A stretch of 64,000 nucleotides of DNA from Apricaphanius iberus (lineage: Eukaryota; Chordata; Actinopteri; Cyprinodontiformes; Aphaniidae): assembly GCA_028564705.1 (NCBI GenBank), contig JAPXFQ010002423.1, forward strand, positions 186,001-250,000. Reading direction: 5' to 3'. The notes under the pieces are model-generated. The model had not been told where the DNA came from. It made no database searches and saw only the letters and a list, made by a program, of their open reading frames with translations. A program made the translations under genes and the position numbers. Of this stretch, positions 58,331 through 64,000 are shown in pieces (position 1 is the stretch's first letter; the number at the start of each line of letters is the position of its first letter).

Positions 58331-61300
58331 GGAAATAAATCTAAACTTTATTACTGGTACTTTAAACTGTGAGACAGACTTCCAGCAAATCTTAATTTCA
58401 AAATTTTATATTTTTACAGACTGTCTGTTTTATTCTGGTGATTTTATAACATTATCATTTAAATAGAAAATACTAACCTTAACCAGGTAGAATACAAATC
58501 AGGTGTCATCATCCAAAACACAACAAAATAAACACTAAAAATAGCTTTAAGCTTTCAAGAAGATATTTCACTGCTTTTTGAGCATTAGGACAAAAATAAA
58601 TAATCTATTTTTCCAAATGTATAACTCTTAGATCTGTTAAAAAAAAACAGACGTTTGTATCCTACAATAAATTTGAATTCTTTAGAACACATTTTGCAGT
58701 ATCACTGGTATCTGTACTGCTTATGAAAACACTTTAAATACAGTTTCAGTACTGCTATTTTAACCAGACCCGGTTTACAAAACAAACTCCAGTTCCAGTT
58801 CTGAATTTAAAGATGTCTAGAAACCAAAAAAAGTTGTAAAATTGCGCTTTTTTGTAAATAAAAAGGTGCATGCATTAAAATACTGAGGGGTATAAATCAT
58901 GGGTTTACATTACAAATGAAATAAATTTAACAATTCTAAAATAAACCTATGCATTTATATGTGATAAACACAAGCATTATCAGATGCTTGTGTTTAGGAA
59001 ATAAAAAAACCAAAGATCTTGAAAGTAAAGCATATCTTTAACAATTTGATTTATTTTTTAGTATTCGTATCCAAACCTGGAAAAGAATAAAGCAAATGTC
59101 ATATTTTTAGAGTTTTAAAGACTGCACAGGAACTCTGGGAATAACAGACAATTTGGTCTAAATCTGGAAATACAACTGTGAATTAAACTTTTTCTATTTT
59201 AAACTAAACATCAAAACATATTAAGGAGATAACTGATTTATGTTTATGTTCCAGAAAAGCAGGTTTTATGTTGATTCAAATTTTCCTAATCTAATACACT
59301 TTTCTCTTGGCAGTGTATTCAAAGTAAAGATAGAAAATTATTATAAAAGCTTTTATTTCTACTACACGGTGCATCTGGAAGAATGCAGATTAAAGCAAAA
59401 AAAAAAAAAAAAAACATTCTGGGCTGATAAGAAAAAATACAAACTCAAAAATGTACTGCATGTATTGAAAACTAAGAGAAGACTTTGTGTGAATTACTAA
59501 GCTTATGTCTAGTTGTTTAATTAATATAACAATGCCCTTTCAATTAATAATTCAATAGCACAGCATTAGAAGCATGTATTTGTAGCCTTTCAGATCTGTT
59601 GGTTATACTATATTATACCTCTACCATTCCTGCTTGTAAATTACTTGTTTAAAGAAATATTCTTTTTTTTTTTCATTAAAAAACATTGTTACTCTGGTTT
59701 TGATTCATGATTCGGGACTGCTATTTACACTAACACCTTTTCAGAATATAAATCAAGAAAAGGATATGGAAAACTAAATTAAATCACAAGTAACACTTAT
59801 AAAAGATAAACATATATCTAGCTGCAAACACTGAAGATATATGATGCAACTTTTCATCTTTAATTCTTTGTGTGCTGCTCCACTTGAACACAGTTCATAA
59901 TGTCACAGGTCAAAAAGACCACAGAACTAAAAACTTGTTATATGATAAAATTTTAAAAAGTAATAAGAATTTGGTCAACTTAAGTTTCAGCGAGAAGAAT
60001 AGTTGAAGTTGAAACCTTTTAGACAAACATCCTTGTGCGACACAACCCTGCGAGCCCTGGGTATAGACAGAGCAGACCTATTTATTCATTCACTCAGCAG
60101 AGGTATTACACAACCATGAAGTTCCAATAAAACCAATGAGGAAGAAAAACTCTTCCTGTCATACAGCCCAGGGTGACAGATGGAGTTCATTTTTTGTCCT
60201 CGTAGAGTTCACTCTTTAAATAAACCAAACACAGTAAGCATTTTGACGTGACCTTTTAAACAGAATAAACTGGGCCACGGTATAACTTAGGCATGAGCTT
60301 GACTTGTATGTTCATGTTTCCTTCGGCAAAACTTCTGCTGCAGTGCATCCTTTTATCCCTGTGTTGCCACAACTCCAGCACTCTGCTTTGTCCATTTTTT
60401 CCATAAATTCCTTGCTTTTGAAATGTTGCACCTTCCAAGTGACACATGCATTATTAACCTGGACTTCAAGTGCTATGACGGTGGGGACTTTCACAGGCTG
60501 GTGTTGGTGCCATCATTTTGATTTGACTATGGCATGGATGGCCGGTGCAAAAACATTAGGAATCCCTGACACCAGTGCAAAAGCTAAATATTTTATGCCC
60601 AAGGTGGCAATTTAAATGTTTTTATTCCTGAGAGTATCCCTAAACTTCTTTGCTGTATGCAAGGTACTTTAAAACCATCACTGTCCCCATTAGGTTTGTT
60701 TGAGGTCTGAACTACAAATTCCCGTTTTCTTATTGCAGGGACAGAGAATATGAAAGACTTTGCAAGATTATCACCATTTATCAATTAAATCCAACCTTCC
60801 CTAATCTTTATCTAGGTTTCTTTAAATTAAAAAAGTTCAAATTACATTGTGTCTGTTAATCCATTATTGGTTTATGTTGTTACAAATACTTTATCTGATT
60901 AAATTTATGGCCCATAGTATTATTATTATTATTGTTTATTGTACTATTACAATAAAAGTAGTTTTTCAATCCAATTTATAGTTCTTTTTTAGATTTTCTA
61001 TTAACCAAAATTGAATTTTTTAAGGGGTTTAATCTTTATTTAAAAAAGATTGTATGCTAGGTTACTAGAGTTTGAAAGGTTTAACATTGTCTGTCTGTGT
61101 TGTTTCCTAATTTACCATCTTCTCCGTGTTTTTTTTTATGCTCTCGCCAACTTTTAGTTCTCCTCCGAGACCAATAAAGGGATTATGTTACACTTAATTA
61201 CTATTTACGTTTTTCTTTTCTACATTTCACACGTATTTTTTTTCAGTAATCATTGTTATTTTAAGCACTTTTCGTGTTTTTCTTGAGGACAGGTTACTCG

Positions 61301-61500
61301 CTTCATCTTTTTTAATTCAAAAAGCAATTATTGCTACAGATCACTTTTAGTGAGTACAATAATACATTTTCATTTTTTATTTATTAGTTTTAATTCATTT
61401 AGCCAGAACACTTTTGTCCTGTAACAGTCTTGAGGTTTGCTGACTATAATTTCTTCAAAAATACTGTCTAATGTGTCAGCTTATTCTTAAAATTAACAAT
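58331..61500. other. AT-rich non-coding stretch
   Basis: No gene is recognised. It holds an A17 run (about 59398-59414) and one perfect hairpin, listed separately. Confidence 0.45.
58965..58996. repeat. Perfect 13-bp foldback hairpin
   Basis: TAAACACAAGCAT (58965-58977), a 6-base TATCAG loop, then the exact inverse complement (58984-58996). Confidence 0.88.
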
Positions 61501-61846
61501 AGATTACAGTATTTGATTTCATTCCAGTCTTCCTTCACCACTTGCTGACAAATTAAAGCGTTACATTGCATTTTCATTTTTAAAGAAAACTTGAAACTGC
61601 AAATATATATTATTATATAAATATGTATGATAGATTATTTGATTTCATTCCAGTCTTCCTTCCTTTGCAAACAGACAGGAACTGGTGACAAAAAAGGTAC
61701 GATAAAGTGCACCAGTTTTCAGTAATGTATAAAGAGCACCAATGATTTGAAATGTGCTTGCTGACAAATTAAAATTTTACACTGCACTTTCATCTTTAAC
61801 GAAAACTTGAAACTGCAAATATATATTATTATATAAATATGTATTA
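61501..61846 (+). repeat. Local direct tandem duplication, about 130 and 215 bp units
   Basis: Copy 1 (61501-61631) and copy 2 (61632-61846) share TTGATTTCATTCCAGTC, CTTGCTGACAAATTAAA, GAAAACTTGAAACTGCAAAT and a TATATATTATTATATAAATA end. Copy 2 has about 95 bp more after the CTTCCTTC block, so one copy gained or lost that part. Several substitutions separate the copies, so the event is not very recent. Confidence 0.88.
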
Positions 61847-63351
61847 GTGTTGTCTATAGGAAAAACTCTCCTCCTTGTTTAAAACTTTGAATGGCTTCTT
61901 TAGAGTGACCTCTTAATACTTCCAGTTATTGTAAAAATGATGTATATGTATCTTATCTCAGATATATTAATATATTAAAGTAAACTAATGATGAAATATA
62001 CATTTTATTTTATAGTATCGGTTAACCTAGTGAATCTCAAACAAATAGTTGAATATTATTATACATCTCACTACATAGAACAAACCAGGTGGTTTTGGTA
62101 TGTTGTACGTATGCATAAAAAAAAATCTTAGGCAAAACTGATCGGATCAGATTCGGACCCTGCTTTTTTGAATGGGTGACTATTTTTTTTTCCCTGGCAA
62201 TCTTTCATCTTAGTATTATAGATTTTTACATTTTCCCTGGATTTTCCCTGGATGAAAATGTTCTTTAAAGTATTTTCTTCTTTTAAGTATTTATAGGTCA
62301 TATGAGAGATTTTCTTTCACTCCGACAAAGAAAATACTTGTATCGAAGTAAGCTGCAATGTTCCAAAAGATCTCAGTCATAGGGCACCCTCTCCAGACTA
62401 TGCCAGCTCAGTTTTGGGTAGGTCAATCAGCGTTCAAGCTTGGGGAGATGAAAAAATAAAGAAAGAAATAAAAATGACAACAACAAACACTGAAGTCCCA
62501 CTAAACTCAGCCTGTCCTTGCTGCCCTGTCTAGTCGAGGTAAAACAGAGTTCACCAAAAGTTCATGCGTCCATTTGCATCGTGGATTTTGGTGCAATAGG
62601 ATTGTGATTGGAGAGGAAAGAGGAGGAGCCAGCTTGCCAAATTTACCCAGAAAAACTGTTATGACACATGACGTGTTCTGCACTTTCGAGCCTGATACTT
62701 GGGGGTCAATCGTCGGTCAGAGTGTTGCTCCAGGCCAACTGTGTTTTGGGATTCTGTGTGTGTATGACAAGCACAGGGACTTAGTTATTTTTTTTTAAGG
62801 AAAACCCTAAAATATCTCTGTTACTGGCCCTGTGTCGTAACATCTCTGAGCTTGCCCCGCCCAACTTGAAAACAGGTTCAAACAGAGTTCACAGTGATAA
62901 GCTACGCCTCTTTGCCACCACGTCACTGGGGACACGATGTTTTATCATAAGCACGACACACTTTAATCCAGGTTTCTGTTAGCAACGTCACAGCGACCCC
63001 TGATGGGTCCATACCGACATTCTCTGAAGCTTCTAATAACCTATTTAGAGAAGTACACTTCTCCTCAAGGCTCCTGACCCGTTTATGCTTAAAAAATATC
63101 TAATTCTTCACTTGTGAACGTTTTATTTTACTTTTTTCTGTTAAGATAACTCGACATCCCAAATTTCTTGCATTTTTTTACAAGGTTCCTGCATACAACT
63201 TCTGTAAATATGATTTTTGGGTTGAGTAAATTGTACTTTCAGGTGTAATGCCAATACTGTAATACAGATATATCAAAATAGAAGAAACTGTGAGACATAT
63301 TTTATCTCTAATTTTACATGTACATCCTCTCAATTAGTTATTTCTACAGCA
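61847..63351. other. Non-coding stretch, GC-richer at 62500-63030
   Basis: About 62500-63030 is GC-richer than its flanks and includes CCCCGCCC, an Sp1-type box (about 62855-62862), and an open frame at 62574-62798 without a recognised domain. It may be a repeat or a regulatory stretch. Confidence 0.35.
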
Positions 63352-63560
63352 TACAGTGCATCTGGAAAGTATGCTCACTTCTTCCATATTTTGTCATGTT
63401 ACAATTTTATTCTAAAATTGGTTAAATATATTTCACCCTAAAATGACATGGAAAAGGCTTTTTGAGCTTTTGCCAATTTATTTAAAATAAAAACAGTGAA
63501 TTTGTTTTTTTTTACTGACTATATAGATTTTGAAGAAAATTAAATGAACCCACATAGAAA
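63352..63560 (+). mobile_element. Tc1-like terminal repeat region, solo and decayed
   Basis: CAGTGCATCTGGAAAGTATGC, TTCCATATTTTGTCATGTTAC, AATTTTATTCTAAAATTGG and GCCAATTTATTTAAAATAAA follow, in order, the terminal region of a common vertebrate Tc1 element. No transposase lies next to it within the window; the end of the window cuts off any further continuation search. Confidence 0.7.
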
Positions 63561-64000
63561 ACAAAATCTGCACTCTACATTTGTTACGATACTTAGAACT
63601 GTCATTTCTGTTTTTGTATTGATATGACTTACGCAAAATAGAAAATAAAGCAGGATTTTTTTTTTTTTATTACATTTTAAGAAAACTAAAAACTAATTTT
63701 AAATTAATTAATTTAATTAAAAGTTAAGATATATTCATACATTTGAATAATGCAAGTTTTAATTTGTGGCCTAAAATGTTTGCCATGTTTCCGAGGCAGT
63801 TCAGTTTTTTTTGCTTTTAGTTTAAGTAAAAACAGATAAATAGGTTTCTTTTTTAGATTATTCTAATGGTCAAATCCTACCTATTTGTATTGCTATTCAA
63901 TCTGAAAAAAATATGTATTTAATCAAAAAACTGTTGTTACATGCAAATGTAAGCAAATACTGGTTTTATGTTAATTAACTAAATAAAAGCAATTTAATTT
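63561..64000. other. AT-rich non-coding end of window
   Basis: Only A- and T-rich sequence. No gene or recognised repeat. Confidence 0.45.

Noticed and set aside
58154..58372. 73-codon frame in a GC-richer block
   Set aside because: No domain, no splice context; the block is better explained as non-coding.
62574..62798. 74-codon frame near an Sp1-type box as a gene start
   Set aside because: No donor site or protein similarity supports it; too short to stand alone.
1..64000. CRISPR array, bacterial operon or phage-like cluster
   Set aside because: No regularly spaced direct repeats, no ribosome-binding-site-led gene series, and the repeat content is vertebrate.

Overview
The window looks like ordinary vertebrate nuclear DNA, most probably from a ray-finned (teleost) fish. 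It is AT-rich and almost empty of long reading frames. Every long protein-like reading frame I recognise belongs to a transposable element typical of fish genomes: BEL/Pao, Tc1/mariner, and L2/Rex1-type LINEs. It also holds tRNA-derived SINE-like repeats, Harbinger- and hAT-like non-autonomous elements, and microsatellites. I found no supportable host protein-coding gene, rRNA, tRNA or CRISPR array. The species cannot be fixed from the sequence.

Region 1 (1-9600) is a transposon graveyard. A decayed BEL/Pao LTR-retrotransposon pol relic (about 920-5330) runs on the + strand. It was cut once by a Tc1/mariner element (1307-2924, - strand) with a full-length 347-residue transposase, near-perfect terminal repeats and a TA target duplication. 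It was cut again by a 5'-truncated L2-like LINE (about 3018-3780). The Tc1 transposase has D154, D244 and E283, so 38 residues lie between the second D and the E; this is the DD38E signature of the Intruder lineage, not the DD34E of classic Tc1. Next come a minus-strand LINE 3' end (about 5840-6535) and a longer LINE copy (about 6895-9600) carrying part of the endonuclease and the whole reverse transcriptase. That copy is broken by stops and frameshifts and ends in a GATTCT tail.

Region 2 (9600-27300) is mostly unique AT-rich DNA with microsatellites, SINE-like copies (one of them apparently split by a later insertion) and LINE tails. A GC-rich island (about 17775-18540) contains an ATG followed by a strong splice donor on the - strand. 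Three stretches (12120-12520, 17110-17420, 24230-24500) have the composition and motif density of conserved non-coding regulatory DNA.

Region 3 (27300-43900) carries a 424-bp Harbinger-type MITE with a TTA duplication, a hAT-like non-autonomous element, several dead Tc1 copies from other lineages, and two copies of an unclassified repeat. It also has a striking cluster of perfect or near-perfect foldback hairpins at 39430-40572. A 250-bp L1-like retro-insertion with a 17-bp target duplication lies at 43643-43892.

Region 4 (43900-64000) is again gene-free. It has a Tc1 relic, SINE-like copies, an ATT microsatellite, a local tandem duplication (61501-61846) and several candidate regulatory stretches.

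The genes do not work together in a pathway. The window reads as a gene desert or a very long intron/intergenic interval shaped by successive transposon insertions. I found no convincing undescribed multi-gene system. The observations I would follow first are the intact DD38E element, the hairpin cluster, and the exon-like GC-rich island.
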